Assembly: GCA_030626025.1 (NCBI GenBank)
Contig: DAOUPT010000005.1
Coordinates: forward strand, 1-64,000
Direction: 5' to 3'
Source of the DNA: Anderseniella sp.
Lineage (GTDB): Bacteria; Pseudomonadota; Alphaproteobacteria; Rhizobiales; Aestuariivirgaceae
DNA length: 64,000 nt
Shown here in pieces: positions 1-8,729 of the stretch (position 1 is its first letter; every line of letters begins with the position of its first letter). The notes beneath the pieces were generated by a model. The model ran no database searches. It was not told the origin of the DNA and was given only the letters and a program-made list of their open reading frames with translations. A program made the translations under genes and the position numbers.

Positions 1-226
1 GCATTGCAGTCGTTAGATTCCATCAAACCCTAGCCAATGCTGAATGTCCGTTTATCGTTGTTGAACGGCAGCATCTTAATTCGGCATGATTGGCCGCAAT
101 GGGACGAACTTTCCGATCACCTTACTGCAATTCCCAATCAACTAAATTTCTGCTCCGAGCCCTTCTCGGTCATTGACTTCACTTGCACACATAGGCAATG
201 TTTATCACTGTATGGAGGGCAATCCG

Positions 227-697
227 ATGAATGCAGAAACTGTAGAACTCTATCATCCGAGAAGTGTGTCGGATTTAGGCGTTTGGGAAATCGACTCACT
301 TCAACTGAAAGTCTATGGGATTAAGGCCGACGGGAAAGAAGTTTCTGGAGAAATACTTCGTGATGCGAAAGTGTTTGCCAGCAGCGAAATACCCCACCTC
401 GTAGAAGCGGAGGGAGAAGACAATGGATTGGGCTTTGTAATCATACATCCCGGAGACTTAGGCGTATCAGTTCTAGTGCATTGGTGGATACAGGGTTCTG
501 TTCTGTGCCAACACATCAGGCGCACTCTTTGGGGTGCAGATGTGCCTATGAATACTGCCACCAGACCAGTCATTGCTTGTGTTTGGGAGCTTGGTTTGAT
601 CAACGCAGAACAAACCATTTGGCGCAACACCATGATGGTGGCGCAGCCTGACCCAACGGCGTACCTGAATAATCGGGCAGACATCACTGAAGTCTGA
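227..697 (+). CDS. Uncharacterised 156-residue protein
   Basis: No function is recognised. The start at 227 is chosen because GGAGGG lies at 214-219, seven bases upstream; a longer frame from 173 lacks such a site. The product looks soluble and globular, with no signal peptide or membrane segment. Its middle (roughly residues 65-105) is rich in hydrophobic and aromatic residues (LGFVIIHPGD, VHWW) and carries one isolated cysteine near LCQHIRR. The gene stands alone: nothing intact lies before it in the window, and a decayed gene copy follows. Codon use and the ribosome site make a real gene likely. Confidence 0.6.
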   Translation: MNAETVELYHPRSVSDLGVWEIDSLQLKVYGIKADGKEVSGEILRDAKVFASSEIPHLVEAEGEDNGLGFVIIHPGDLGVSVLVHWWIQGSVLCQHIRRTLWGADVPMNTATRPVIACVWELGLINAEQTIWRNTMMVAQPDPTAYLNNRADITEV

Positions 698-867
698 TGG
701 CAACCTGCTGTCGAGGTCGGCTTTGTCATAAAGCTAGCGATTAGCGGTAAAATTTAAATATCCGCTTAGGGTCAAAAACAGCAATGAATAGCGATCTCAA
801 ACCTGATGGGTCGGCCTTGTTGGTTTAGCGTATTTCCAGTGATGGGTGAAAGCAGTTAACTTGTTTC

Positions 868-1103
868 AGCGGTCGACAATTCCTGACGAATTCCGGCAGA
901 TGTGGACTTGTTCATTCTACAGGTTGCCCCTCTTATGTTCACTAAATCCCAATATGAAGACGCGCGTGATATTGTTTGTCACTCTATGCAACCAACGCGC
1001 ACTATAACTGGCCCCTGATTGGTAACTGGCCGGATGTGATATCTAAGCCAAGCACGAACATCATACACCGATTGGGGCTTTTAAGGTGCGGCGTAGATTG
1101 TAA
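868..1103 (+). pseudogene. Decayed partial copy of the dehydratase gene at 2342, including its upstream region
   Basis: This stretch aligns base by base with about 2275-2510, the promoter-proximal region and first 55 or so codons of the dehydratase downstream. The ATG at 935 matches the ATG at 2342, and the next 14 codons are almost unchanged (KSQYEDARDIV is shared). A one-base loss in the codons for TLQ shifts the frame, later single-base losses follow, and stops appear. Similarity ends near 1103, before the equivalent of the active-site region is complete. The copy cannot encode an enzyme. It lies on the other side of the reductase gene at 1196, as if a tandem duplication had included that gene and one dehydratase copy then decayed. 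Confidence 0.85.
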
Positions 1104-1195
1104 CGGTCGGAGAAGATGGAAAGTCAAGACGGGTGACACTGTTTAACCCAAGCGAATAACGCTATGCTGCCAAAAACAGATAGTTGGAGTTCACC

Positions 1196-2227
1196 ATGTC
1201 ACAAACATCAAATACCAATCGACGCGTCGTCCTTGCAGAGCGCCCCACAGGTCTGCCGGATGAAAACACCCTTCGACTGGAAGAGGTTGGTATTCCTCAA
1301 GCTGGCCCGTGCGAGATGTTATTGCGCACGGTTTATCTCTCGCTCGATCCTTATATGCGCGGTCGGATGAATGATGCAAAATCTTATGCCGAGCCGGTCA
1401 AGATCGGCGAAGTGATGACAGGTCAGGTCGTTGCCAAGGTGGCATCTTCCAACCTTGATGGCTATGAGCCGGGTGACTACGTCTTATCTGGCAGTGGCTG
1501 GCAGGATTATGCGATTTCTGACGGCACCGAGGTCATGAACCTGGGCAAAGACCCGCAAAAACCATCATGGTCGCTTGGTATTATGGGGATGCCGGGCTAC
1601 ACGGCCTATGCAGGCTTGTTAAAAATCGGAGAACCGAAACCCGGCGAGACAGTGGTTGTTGCCGCAGCTTCCGGCCCTGTTGGTGCCACTGTCGGACAAA
1701 TCGCAAAGATCAAAGGCTGCCGTGTGGTCGGCATAGCGGGCGGTGCTGACAAATGCGCCCATGTGGTCAACAATCTCGGCTTTGATGCCTGCATTGATCA
1801 CAAGGCCGACGACTTCGCCGAGCAACTTAACGCCGCCTGCCCTGATGGTATCGATGTTTATTTCGAAAATGTCGGTGGCAAAGTGCTCTATGCTGTTCTG
1901 CCGCTTTTGAACGCCTTTGCCCGCATGCCCGTCTGCGGCGTGGTCTCGTGGTATAATCTTTCAGGCTTGCCTGAAGGCCCGGATTTCGGCCCGGCAATTA
2001 TGGGGACCATTCTGCGCATGAAAGTGAAGGTGCAAGGCTTTATTATTTTCGATAGCTTCCCGAAAAGCACCTACAAAGATTTCGTGCGCGATATGTCGGG
2101 ATGGCTGACTGAAGGCAAAGTTCAGTATAAGGAACAGGTGGTCGAGGGCCTGGAAAATGCACCAGCCGCGCTCAATGACCTTCTTGTTGGCAAGAGCTTT
2201 GGCAAGATGGTTGTGAAGGTGGATTAG
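1196..2227 (+). CDS. NADP-dependent medium-chain reductase, CurA/YncB type
   Basis: A 343-residue member of the zinc-free MDR branch that reduces the 2-alkenal, enone or curcumin-type double bond with NADPH. The N-terminal GroES-like domain carries the family motif SLDPYMRGRM (about residues 49-58), followed by MGMPGYTAY, and a Rossmann nucleotide site ASGPVGATVG at about 158-167. No structural or catalytic zinc cysteines are visible, as expected for this branch. The ATG at 1196 is preferred to an in-frame TTG at 1184 because GGAG (1186-1189) sits correctly for it. The physiological substrate cannot be told; detoxification of reactive carbonyls is the usual role. It is flanked by the dehydratase and its decayed copy. 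Confidence 0.85.
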   Translation: MSQTSNTNRRVVLAERPTGLPDENTLRLEEVGIPQAGPCEMLLRTVYLSLDPYMRGRMNDAKSYAEPVKIGEVMTGQVVAKVASSNLDGYEPGDYVLSGSGWQDYAISDGTEVMNLGKDPQKPSWSLGIMGMPGYTAYAGLLKIGEPKPGETVVVAAASGPVGATVGQIAKIKGCRVVGIAGGADKCAHVVNNLGFDACIDHKADDFAEQLNAACPDGIDVYFENVGGKVLYAVLPLLNAFARMPVCGVVSWYNLSGLPEGPDFGPAIMGTILRMKVKVQGFIIFDSFPKSTYKDFVRDMSGWLTEGKVQYKEQVVEGLENAPAALNDLLVGKSFGKMVVKVD

Positions 2228-2341
2228 ATTTACGTTGCGGCCCTTGCCGGAAGGGGTTTCACTCTTTAGCGGAAGCGGTTGACAATAGCTGACGAATACC
2301 GATAGCTGGGTGCCTGTTTAATTTTCTCAGGTTTCCCTCTT

Positions 2342-3307
2342 ATGTTCTCCAAATCCCAATATGAAGACGCGCGTGATATTGTTTATCGGTCCATGCAGCC
2401 AACGCTGCAGTATAACTGGCCGCTGATTTGTGAACTGACCGGGTGTGATACCTGGGTCAAGCATGAGAATCATACGCCCATCGGGGCTTTTAAGGTGCGG
2501 GGCGGGTTGGTGCATATGCATCGGCGCAAGCAGGCTGGGCAAACCGGCGGGGTGATCACGGCAACGCGGGGCAATCACGGGCAGTCGATTCCCTTTGGGG
2601 CGCGGATTGCCGGGATTGCAACGACTATTGTGGTGCCTGAGGGCAATTCGGTTGAGAAAAACAATGCGATCAGGGCGCTTGGGGCTGAATTGATTGAGAC
2701 CGGCAGTGACTTTATTGCTGCGGCTGATGCGGCAAAGCAAATTGCGGCCGAACGCAGCATCGACATGCTGCCCTCCTATCACGAAGATCTGGTTATGGGG
2801 GTTTCAACCTATGCCCATGAGCTATTTGATGCGGCCGGTGAGCTGGATGCGGTTTATGTGCCAATTGGTTTGGGGTCGGGAATTTCCGGGGTTATTTCAG
2901 CCCGTGACATGCTCGGCTTAAAGACTGATATAGTCGGTGTCGTGTCTGAAAACGCCAAGGCCTACGCGCTGTCGTTTGAAGCAGGCAAACCGGTCAACAC
3001 CAATACGGCGAATACTTTTGCCGATGGCATGGCGGTGCGGGTGGCGCATCCCGATGCGGTTGACTATATCAATAAGGGCGCGGCGCGGATTGTGGCGGTC
3101 AGTGATGAGGAAATTGCTGAGGCGATCAGGATTTATTACCGCACCATTCATAATATTGCCGAAGGGGCTGGAGCTGCCTCGCTGGCTGCCCTGTTGCAGG
3201 AACGCGATGAGATGAAGGGCAAACGGGTCGGGGTTATTCTGTCGGGCGGCAATATTGACACTGACAAATATCTGACAGTATTGGATGGCGGTGTTCCGGC
3301 ACCTTAA
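2342..3307 (+). CDS. PLP-dependent threonine/serine dehydratase family (fold type II)
   Basis: 321 residues. This cytosolic family eliminates the hydroxyl and amino groups of threonine, serine or hydroxyaspartate, giving a 2-oxo acid and ammonia. The PLP lysine is K51 in GAFKVRGG, the substrate loop is TRGNHGQS, and the phosphate-binding glycine loop is GLGSGISG near residue 180. There is no C-terminal ACT regulatory domain, so it resembles catabolic rather than biosynthetic threonine deaminase. Substrate choice (threonine, serine, threo-3-hydroxyaspartate, or the EutB step of hydroxyectoine use) cannot be settled. A degenerate copy of its first part lies at 868-1103. A perfect-stem hairpin ends the unit at 3318. 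Confidence 0.85.
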   Translation: MFSKSQYEDARDIVYRSMQPTLQYNWPLICELTGCDTWVKHENHTPIGAFKVRGGLVHMHRRKQAGQTGGVITATRGNHGQSIPFGARIAGIATTIVVPEGNSVEKNNAIRALGAELIETGSDFIAAADAAKQIAAERSIDMLPSYHEDLVMGVSTYAHELFDAAGELDAVYVPIGLGSGISGVISARDMLGLKTDIVGVVSENAKAYALSFEAGKPVNTNTANTFADGMAVRVAHPDAVDYINKGAARIVAVSDEEIAEAIRIYYRTIHNIAEGAGAASLAALLQERDEMKGKRVGVILSGGNIDTDKYLTVLDGGVPAP

Positions 3308-3317
3308 TCACGTTGCT

Positions 3318-3349
3318 CTGCCATCAAGCAGATTACCACTTGATGGCAG
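3318..3349. terminator. Bidirectional hairpin between convergent genes
   Basis: CTGCCATCAAG pairs perfectly with CTTGATGGCAG (11-bp stem, 10-base loop) between the convergent dehydratase and lipoprotein genes. Only a short T run (TTTGA) follows on the plus strand, so it may work as a weak terminator or as a 3' end stabiliser. Confidence 0.6.
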
Positions 3350-3370
3350 TTTGACGTGTAGGCGTTAAGC

Positions 3371-3796
3371 TTATTCAGCGGCCTTTTTAGCGGCGTCTTC
3401 AACAGCTTTTTTCGCTGCATCGGCGGCAGACTTGGCAGCCTCATCAGCAGCTTGCTTTGCTGCATCAGCGGCGGCTTTGGCAGCTTCATCGGCAGCTTTT
3501 TTAGCTGCTTCAGCTTTGGCTTTTGCTTCGGCTTCCATTTTGGCTTTAGCTTCTTCAGCCGCTTTTTGGGCTGCTTCAGCTTTAGCTTTTGCTTCAGCTT
3601 CCATTTTAGCTTTAGCTTCTTCGGCAGCTTTTTTGGCTACAGCAGCTTTTTCTTCAGCGGCTTTTTGGGCAGCTTCAGCCTTGGCTTTTGCCTCAACTTT
3701 GGCTTTTTCAATCGCGGCTGCTTTTTCTTTTTCTGCGCTGTCATCACACGCTGTCAGCGCCAATGACACCGCCAAAACTGCTATAATTTTCTTCAT
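3371..3796 (-). CDS. Ala/Lys/Glu-rich helical lipoprotein
   Basis: 141 residues. MKKIIAVLAVSLALTAC is a lipoprotein signal with Cys17 as the lipidated residue. The rest is almost only A, K, E, D, M and Q and should form one long helix or coiled coil. A 22-residue unit (AAEEAKAKMEAEAKAKAEAA plus two) is repeated twice nearly exactly at the DNA level, followed by a degenerate 11-residue series such as KKAADEAAKAA. The start at 3796 follows AAGGA and fits the signal peptide; an upstream in-frame start adds 17 unlikely residues. It may act as a periplasmic spacer or wall-associated fibre, like Lpp or TolA-type helices, but no specific family is recognised. Confidence 0.75.
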   Translation of the reverse strand: MKKIIAVLAVSLALTACDDSAEKEKAAAIEKAKVEAKAKAEAAQKAAEEKAAVAKKAAEEAKAKMEAEAKAKAEAAQKAAEEAKAKMEAEAKAKAEAAKKAADEAAKAAADAAKQAADEAAKSAADAAKKAVEDAAKKAAE

Positions 3797-3937
3797 AAGA
3801 CAATATTCCTTGTGGTTTTTTTCACCCGTTATTGAAAGAGTAGTCACACCAGCCTCGGGATTATTTCTGTTGTGAATTCATGTCGTTTCTAAGCTCAAAT
3901 GTGGCAATAGTCTGTCTAAAACCGGTTTTGTAAACGT

Positions 3938-4576
3938 TTAGTTCTTTCGAAAAACCAGATAACGGCCATCAGCGGTCTCAGAGGTTTCATAATTACCTGC
4001 TTCTTTTTCGGCAATACGTGAAATAATCCCCTGATTTTCCAACTGGTCAAACCGCTCAGCAAAGCCCAACTCTTGCCAAATCTGGAGACGTACCACACAG
4101 GCAAAAAGGCCACCGGTTCGAATAATACGAAAAATTTCATCCAGACAGCTAGCATCAAGATGGCCATAGGTGAACAGTCCCGAGGAAATTGCAGCATCAA
4201 ACCGCCCGGTTTCGATTGCCAATTCTCCGGTGAGATCAGCGTTCAGTAATTGGTTGTAAATATCAAGTTTAGCCGCCTGAGCCAGCATTTCATCGGAAAA
4301 ATCCAGACCAACAAGATTATCAAACCCCTGTTCGGCCGCCGCTTTGCCGGTTAGTCCGGTGCCGCAACCGATATCGGCTATCTGGGCTGATTTGTCGGCA
4401 AGCTGTTGGGCCAGCATATCAACCACCCCACGCGGAGCCGAGTAATGCAAACCACCGACCATGGTATCATCATAGGTTGTTGCCCAGTCCTTATAAAGCT
4501 GACGGGTTTCTTCTTTATTTTTTAAATCATAGGCGCGTTGAAGAATTTCTTTCGAGGTTTCATCCACGGGAGGCAT
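3938..4576 (-). CDS. Class I SAM-dependent methyltransferase
   Basis: 212 residues. SAM-binding motif I is IADIGCGTGLTG (about residues 66-77), with the acidic residue of motif II in LVGLDFSDEML. The N-terminal part (YDLKNKEETRQLYKDWATTYDD) resembles the WBSCR27/UbiE-like small-molecule methyltransferases. The substrate is unknown. It is a single gene on the minus strand, pointing towards the helical lipoprotein 140 bases away and divergent from the small membrane protein at 4721. No regulatory signal stands out. Confidence 0.75.
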   Translation of the reverse strand: MPPVDETSKEILQRAYDLKNKEETRQLYKDWATTYDDTMVGGLHYSAPRGVVDMLAQQLADKSAQIADIGCGTGLTGKAAAEQGFDNLVGLDFSDEMLAQAAKLDIYNQLLNADLTGELAIETGRFDAAISSGLFTYGHLDASCLDEIFRIIRTGGLFACVVRLQIWQELGFAERFDQLENQGIISRIAEKEAGNYETSETADGRYLVFRKN

Positions 4577-4720
4577 ATAGTTTCCTGATCAAGTTTATTG
4601 TTGCAGTGTGTGGCATTGTTCAATATCGTTTTTTTAAAATATAACCAGAAAATTATTCGGTTATTTCGACGCAATTGATGTATTGAATCAAGCTTGGGAA
4701 TAATTGGGGAAGCCACCACA

Positions 4721-4891
4721 ATGAAAATTTTTCACTGGATTGCCACCATCGTTTTTCTACCCGGTGACATCGCCATAAAATTACTCGGCCTGAACATGGA
4801 AACCGATGCCGGTATTTTTCGGACCATGATCAACACCTGCTTTTGGGGCGCGATCGCGTTGATCTATGTGGCCAATTTTGTAAAAATCTAG
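4721..4891 (+). CDS. 56-residue membrane protein
   Basis: A short product (MKIFHWIATIVFLPGDIAIK...) with one hydrophobic N-terminal stretch and a second one near the C terminus (INTCFWGAIALIYVANF), so probably two membrane passes. The start at 4721 matches the charge and hydrophobicity pattern and lies just after GGGGAAG. No function is recognised. A strong terminator follows within four bases of the stop codon, which supports it being an expressed gene. Confidence 0.6.
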   Translation: MKIFHWIATIVFLPGDIAIKLLGLNMETDAGIFRTMINTCFWGAIALIYVANFVKI

Positions 4892-4894
4892 GCA

Positions 4895-4932
4895 CAAAAA
4901 AACCCTCCCTGACTGGCAGAGAGGGTTTTTTA
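4895..4932. terminator. Bidirectional intrinsic terminator
   Basis: AAAAAACCCTC pairs with GAGGGTTTTTT around the loop CCTGACTGGCAGA. Runs of A on one side and T on the other let it end both the small plus-strand gene and the minus-strand rplI operon. Confidence 0.85.
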
Positions 4933-4935
4933 TTT

Positions 4936-5565
4936 TTAGTTGTCGTCGTCTGAAGAGGCTTCTTCAGTCGCTGCGGCGGCTTCGTCTTCGGCAGCTTCTT
5001 CTGCTTCGGATTCGTCATCTTCCTGTTCGTTCAACAGGGCTTCAGCAGCTGCCAGTGCATCATATTCACCGTCATCTTCTTCAGCAATGGTTTCACCACG
5101 GGCCTGGGCTTCGGCTTCGTCTTGTGAGCGGGCCACATTGATTGTGATGGTCGCGTCAACTTCGGCATGCAGGGCAATGCGCACTTCATGCAGACCAATA
5201 ATCTTGATCGGGGCGTCGAGCTCGACCTGATTGCGGTTAACAGCAATGCCGCTGGCAGTGGCTGCTTCGGCAATGTCGCGCGGGGAAACTGAACCGTAAA
5301 GCTGTCCTGAATCACCGGCCTGACGGATCAGGATAAAGCTTTCACCATCAAGCGTGCCAGCATCTGTACCAGCTGATTGTGCTTTTTCGGCATTTGCAGC
5401 TTCAATGGCAGCGCGGCCTGCTTCAAATGTTTCCTTGTTGGCCTTGTTGGCGCGAAGAGCTTTGCCTGAAGGCAGCAGGTAGTTGCGGGCGTAGCCGTCC
5501 TTGACCTGTACCACATCGCCAAGGTTGCCAAGTTTTCCGACCCGTTCCAGTAAAATTACGTCCAT
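4936..5565 (-). CDS. rplI: 50S ribosomal protein L9
   Basis: 209 residues. The N-terminal domain is unmistakable (MDVILLERVGKLGNLGDVV, then VKDGYARNYLLP), followed by the long connecting helix and the C-terminal rRNA-binding domain up to about residue 150. A further 55 or so residues are very acidic (runs of E, D and A), a C-terminal extension common in alphaproteobacterial L9. It is the last gene of rpsF-rpsR-DUF2232-rplI and ends at a strong terminator. The usual neighbour dnaB is not adjacent here but 10 kb away. Confidence 0.97.
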   Translation of the reverse strand: MDVILLERVGKLGNLGDVVQVKDGYARNYLLPSGKALRANKANKETFEAGRAAIEAANAEKAQSAGTDAGTLDGESFILIRQAGDSGQLYGSVSPRDIAEAATASGIAVNRNQVELDAPIKIIGLHEVRIALHAEVDATITINVARSQDEAEAQARGETIAEEDDGEYDALAAAEALLNEQEDDESEAEEAAEDEAAAATEEASSDDDN

Positions 5566-5579
5566 AATGTCGTCTCCTT

Positions 5580-6548
5580 TTAAGATTGATTAGTTTTGGA
5601 TTTGCGAAAGTTAAAATTAAGATCGATCAGGCCAAGCACAGTCAGTGGCAAGGCCAGAAGCCAGTTGAAAAGCAATAAACCGCCATAAAGCAGTCCGAGC
5701 AAAAGCAGGCGGGCCGGACTGTTGGCCAACATGTTGTGAACAATTGCCAGTCCCAACAAGGTAAAAGCGGTTACAAACGCGCCTACAGCACCAAGTGCCA
5801 GCAATTGCGGAATACCGGAAAGAAAATAAGCCGCGGCCAGACTGGCAAGCACCGCAATGACTGAGTTTTTTGGAAATGCCAACTGGTCAAACAGAGCCCA
5901 GGGCCGCAAAGCCCGTTTGGTCCGGGATAAAATAACGATGGCCAGGCGCATGGAAGTCACTGTGACCAGCAACCAGATTGAAGAAGCGGCAATCGGCAGA
6001 ACGGTTATCATCATGGCTATAAAATTGTCTTTGGGAAATGGCGGCTGGCCGGGCGGCATTTTCTTTTCAAAGACTGCAATAAGCGGATCGACAAAGCTGG
6101 TGATGAAAGCCTTGTAGGAGGCCATATCAGCGCCCATGGTCAACACCGAAATACTGGTCACCAGAGCAGCGATTGCCGCCAGCCACAAAACCAGTCTGCC
6201 TTCGGGATACCATTCGCGGTCATCGGTGCGCGCTTCGCCCTCTTGCGATGCGGTGCCGGGCGAACGGGTAATCATTGATAACATGCTGGCAACAATGGGG
6301 GCCAAACCAGCTGAAACAACCGCCGTCAGGGAAAAGCCAAGACTGCCTGTCAACAGCGCCAGCGCCACTGCCATAACAACTGTGCCCAAGGCCGCACTGG
6401 CCCAACCACGGGAAAACCCGACCAAAAACAACGGCAACGGACTGAGATAGAAAGCGATGATACTTACTGGCAAGAACGACAATACGGCGCCCTGCATGGC
6501 AGCAGCGGCAAGACCAGCGGCAATCGCGGTAATAATCCAGTTTGGCAT
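5580..6548 (-). CDS. DUF2232 polytopic membrane protein
   Basis: 322 residues with about eight hydrophobic segments in N- and C-terminal blocks separated by a hydrophilic loop around residues 100-120. The position between rpsR and rplI is where DUF2232 (YybS-like) proteins are found in Alphaproteobacteria, which supports the call. Biochemical function is not established. The start at 6548 follows GAGGGA. The spacing of only 14 bases to rplI points to co-transcription. Confidence 0.75.
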   Translation of the reverse strand: MPNWIITAIAAGLAAAAMQGAVLSFLPVSIIAFYLSPLPLFLVGFSRGWASAALGTVVMAVALALLTGSLGFSLTAVVSAGLAPIVASMLSMITRSPGTASQEGEARTDDREWYPEGRLVLWLAAIAALVTSISVLTMGADMASYKAFITSFVDPLIAVFEKKMPPGQPPFPKDNFIAMMITVLPIAASSIWLLVTVTSMRLAIVILSRTKRALRPWALFDQLAFPKNSVIAVLASLAAAYFLSGIPQLLALGAVGAFVTAFTLLGLAIVHNMLANSPARLLLLGLLYGGLLLFNWLLALPLTVLGLIDLNFNFRKSKTNQS

Positions 6549-6638
6549 TTTGGTTGTCCCTCATCTGTTTATGTTTAATCAGATGGGTTAGAGGCGGGAC
6601 TTGTGAAAGCCCGCCCCAACCATTTTCAATTTAAAGGT

Positions 6639-6875
6639 TTACTTGACCAGATAAGGCAGCAAACCAAGGAAGCGGGCGCGTTTGATCGCACGGGCCAGAT
6701 CACGCTGGGGCTTGGCCGAAACAGCAGTGATACGGCTTGGCACAATCTTGCCACGCTCGGAAATATAGCGACGCAGCAAACGCACGTCTTTATAATCAAT
6801 TTTTGGTGCGCCGTCACCTTTGAAAGGGCAGGTTTTCTTACGACGGAAAAAAGGACGTCTTGCCGGACCACTCAT
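6639..6875 (-). CDS. rpsR: 30S ribosomal protein S18
   Basis: 78 residues, the usual length. The S18 signature is clear ([19 protein letters not shown], then [11 protein letters not shown]). S18 forms a heterodimer with S6 on the 30S platform. Its ATG overlaps the rpsF stop in ATGA, so the two partners are translationally coupled. Confidence 0.97.
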   Translation of the reverse strand: MSGPARRPFFRRKKTCPFKGDGAPKIDYKDVRLLRRYISERGKIVPSRITAVSAKPQRDLARAIKRARFLGLLPYLVK

Positions 6876-7270
6876 TTGTCATCTCCTTTGTTTTCGTCTT
6901 TTTTGTCACCAAAGGTTTTTCTGGGCGGACGGTTGTCACGACGCGGACGATCATCGCGCATCATTACAGAAGGTCCTTCTTCGTGCTCGTCAACGCGCAA
7001 GGTGAGGAAACGGATAACATCGTCTGACAAAGTCATTTGACGTTCCATTTCCGCAACGGCGGCGTGTGGTGCAGAAATATTCATCAAGGTGAAATGAGCC
7101 TTGCGGTTCTTTTTCACTTTATATGCAAGCGGTTTAATGCCCCAATATTCGTGTTTTTCAATAATGCCTTCGTTATCTGTGATAACGGAGCGAAATTGTG
7201 CCGTCAGGGATTCAACTTGAGCGTTGGAAGCATCCTGACGCACCATAAAGATGTGTTCATACAGCGACAT
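6872..7270 (-). CDS. rpsF: 30S ribosomal protein S6
   Basis: 132 residues. [13 protein letters not shown] starts the ferredoxin-like S6 fold, and [18 protein letters not shown] is the conserved core. The C-terminal tail after about residue 100 is charged and disordered ([14 protein letters not shown], then [10 protein letters not shown]), as is frequent in Alphaproteobacteria. It is the first gene of the ribosomal unit and overlaps rpsR by four bases. Confidence 0.97.
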   Translation of the reverse strand: MSLYEHIFMVRQDASNAQVESLTAQFRSVITDNEGIIEKHEYWGIKPLAYKVKKNRKAHFTLMNISAPHAAVAEMERQMTLSDDVIRFLTLRVDEHEEGPSVMMRDDRPRRDNRPPRKTFGDKKDENKGDDK

Positions 7271-7547
7271 GCGCGGTTAGCCTTTTTAAATTAACGTTCT
7301 GCAATACCAGCAACCGGCGCGTAGCCTCCTCCGAACCCCTTGAAAAGGCCCGGAAAAAAGTTTCCGAAAGAGCGGGAACACGGGAAAACGCTAGCGTTTG
7401 GCCAACAATCTCCGTTCAGCCCCCAACCGAAAGCTGTTTACAGGCGGGGTTTATACAGATTTTCTGTGGGTTTGCAAGGGGGAGTTTGACCTGCGCCGGA
7501 AGGGGTGAAAACCACCACTATCTGGTTTAACCGGTCAACCTACAATC
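7271..7547 (-). promoter_or_regulatory. rpsF upstream leader region
   Basis: This stretch must hold the promoter and leader of the ribosomal unit. It contains a 14-bp perfect palindrome AAACGCTAGCGTTT at 7386-7399 and a GGAGGAGG-like run read towards rpsF about 55 bases before its start. Many bacteria regulate rpsF-rpsR by S6:S18 binding to a leader RNA; I cannot confirm that structure here by eye. Confidence 0.35.
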
Positions 7548-7632
7548 GTCATTCCCGCGCAGGCGGGAATCCAGGGTTGAAAAACGATAAGTTATTATAA
7601 TCGCTCTGGATTCCCGCCTGCGCGGGAATGAC
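7548..7632. repeat. 85-bp dispersed inverted-repeat element, copy 1
   Basis: Two near-perfect arms of about 28 bases (GTCATTCCCGCGCAGGCGGG... and its complement ending CGCGGGAATGAC) flank an unrelated loop of about 27 bases. The same arms with a different loop and the same 85-base total occur at 54605-54689. This looks like a REP/MITE-like dispersed palindrome. It lies between the rpsF leader and an exporter gene. Confidence 0.9.
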
Positions 7633-7793
7633 ATGGTTGGGTACTTGTATAACTGTTGCTATTGCCGTCTCGGACAGCAGTGGCACGGGACCGGTAATGA
7701 GGGTGGGGGGTGCCGGAAATCGGGAAAATGACCTTGACACCTGCCCGCACAAAATCCACTCTCCATCCCGGTGAGGAGAAATGGAGAACTTGT

Positions 7794-8645
7794 ATGGATT
7801 TTGTTGGTGATCCTGCCGCCCTTGCCTTTCCGCTGATTGTTTTTTCCGCCATTACCCATGCTGTTTACAATGCCCTGATCAAGGCGGCGGAAGACAAATT
7901 GGTGGCGCGGATGTTGATGGCGGTGGTGTCCAGTTTGATTTTGGCACCGGTGGCGTTTTTTATCCCCCTGCCCTCATCAGCCATGTTCAGTTTGCTGGGC
8001 TTTACGGCCTTTGTGCATTTTGCCTATCAGATGGCGCAGGTAAAGTCGTTGCAATATGCCGATTATACCCTGGCCTATCCGTTATCGCGGGGTACGGCAC
8101 CGCTGATTGTCGCCGGATTTGCACCGTTGATCCTTGGTGACACGGTCAATACCGGACAATTGCTCGGCATCACCATTGTCTCGCTGGCTATTTTGTCGAT
8201 GGCACTGTCAGCCCGCAAGGGCAACGGTCATGGTATTTTGTTTGCGCTTTTGACCGGCGTTGCCATTGCCGCTTACACCCTGATTGATGCCAAGGGCAGC
8301 CGGATGTCGGATCATCCGCTGACATTTATTGTCTGGTTTTTCATTTTTGACAGCTTTGTGATTTCAACCTTCACCCTGACCCGCCATCATCAACGCTTCA
8401 AAAGCGCGATCCGGCGTGAATGGAAAGCAGCGGTTCTGAACGGGGTGCTTGGCATTTGCACATTTGGCTCGGCGCTGCTGGCTTTTCGCTATGGCAATGC
8501 ACCGGTTATGGCGGCATTACGGGAAACCAGCGTGCTGTTTGCGGCCCTCATTGGCCTTATATTTCTAGGTGAACGATTTGGCCGAACGCGAGTTGTAGCG
8601 ATCATCGGTATTGCCGCCGGTGTGGCAATTATTAAATTGTTTTGA
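7794..8645 (+). CDS. EamA/DMT-family transporter
   Basis: 283 residues with about ten membrane segments in two repeated EamA halves (note YTLAYPLSRGTAPL in the first and ALRETSVLFAALIGLIFLGE in the second). Members export amino acids, nucleosides or other small metabolites by proton antiport; the substrate is unknown. The start at 7794 is chosen because GAGGAGAAATGGAG precedes it and it begins just ahead of the first membrane segment; a frame from 7710 would add an unlikely 28 residues. Confidence 0.85.
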   Translation: MDFVGDPAALAFPLIVFSAITHAVYNALIKAAEDKLVARMLMAVVSSLILAPVAFFIPLPSSAMFSLLGFTAFVHFAYQMAQVKSLQYADYTLAYPLSRGTAPLIVAGFAPLILGDTVNTGQLLGITIVSLAILSMALSARKGNGHGILFALLTGVAIAAYTLIDAKGSRMSDHPLTFIVWFFIFDSFVISTFTLTRHHQRFKSAIRREWKAAVLNGVLGICTFGSALLAFRYGNAPVMAALRETSVLFAALIGLIFLGERFGRTRVVAIIGIAAGVAIIKLF

Positions 8646-8729
8646 CAGTAAAAGTTAACCCTCCTCCTTGACCAAGCTTAAATCTTTTTCAGGGAAACTT
8701 GCTGAAAATCAACAGGGAAAACTGATCAA

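Noticed and set aside
3432-3875. Long plus-strand frame rich in Ala and Ser opposite the helical lipoprotein
   Set aside because: It is the antisense reflection of the A/K/E repeat; no ribosome site or family features.
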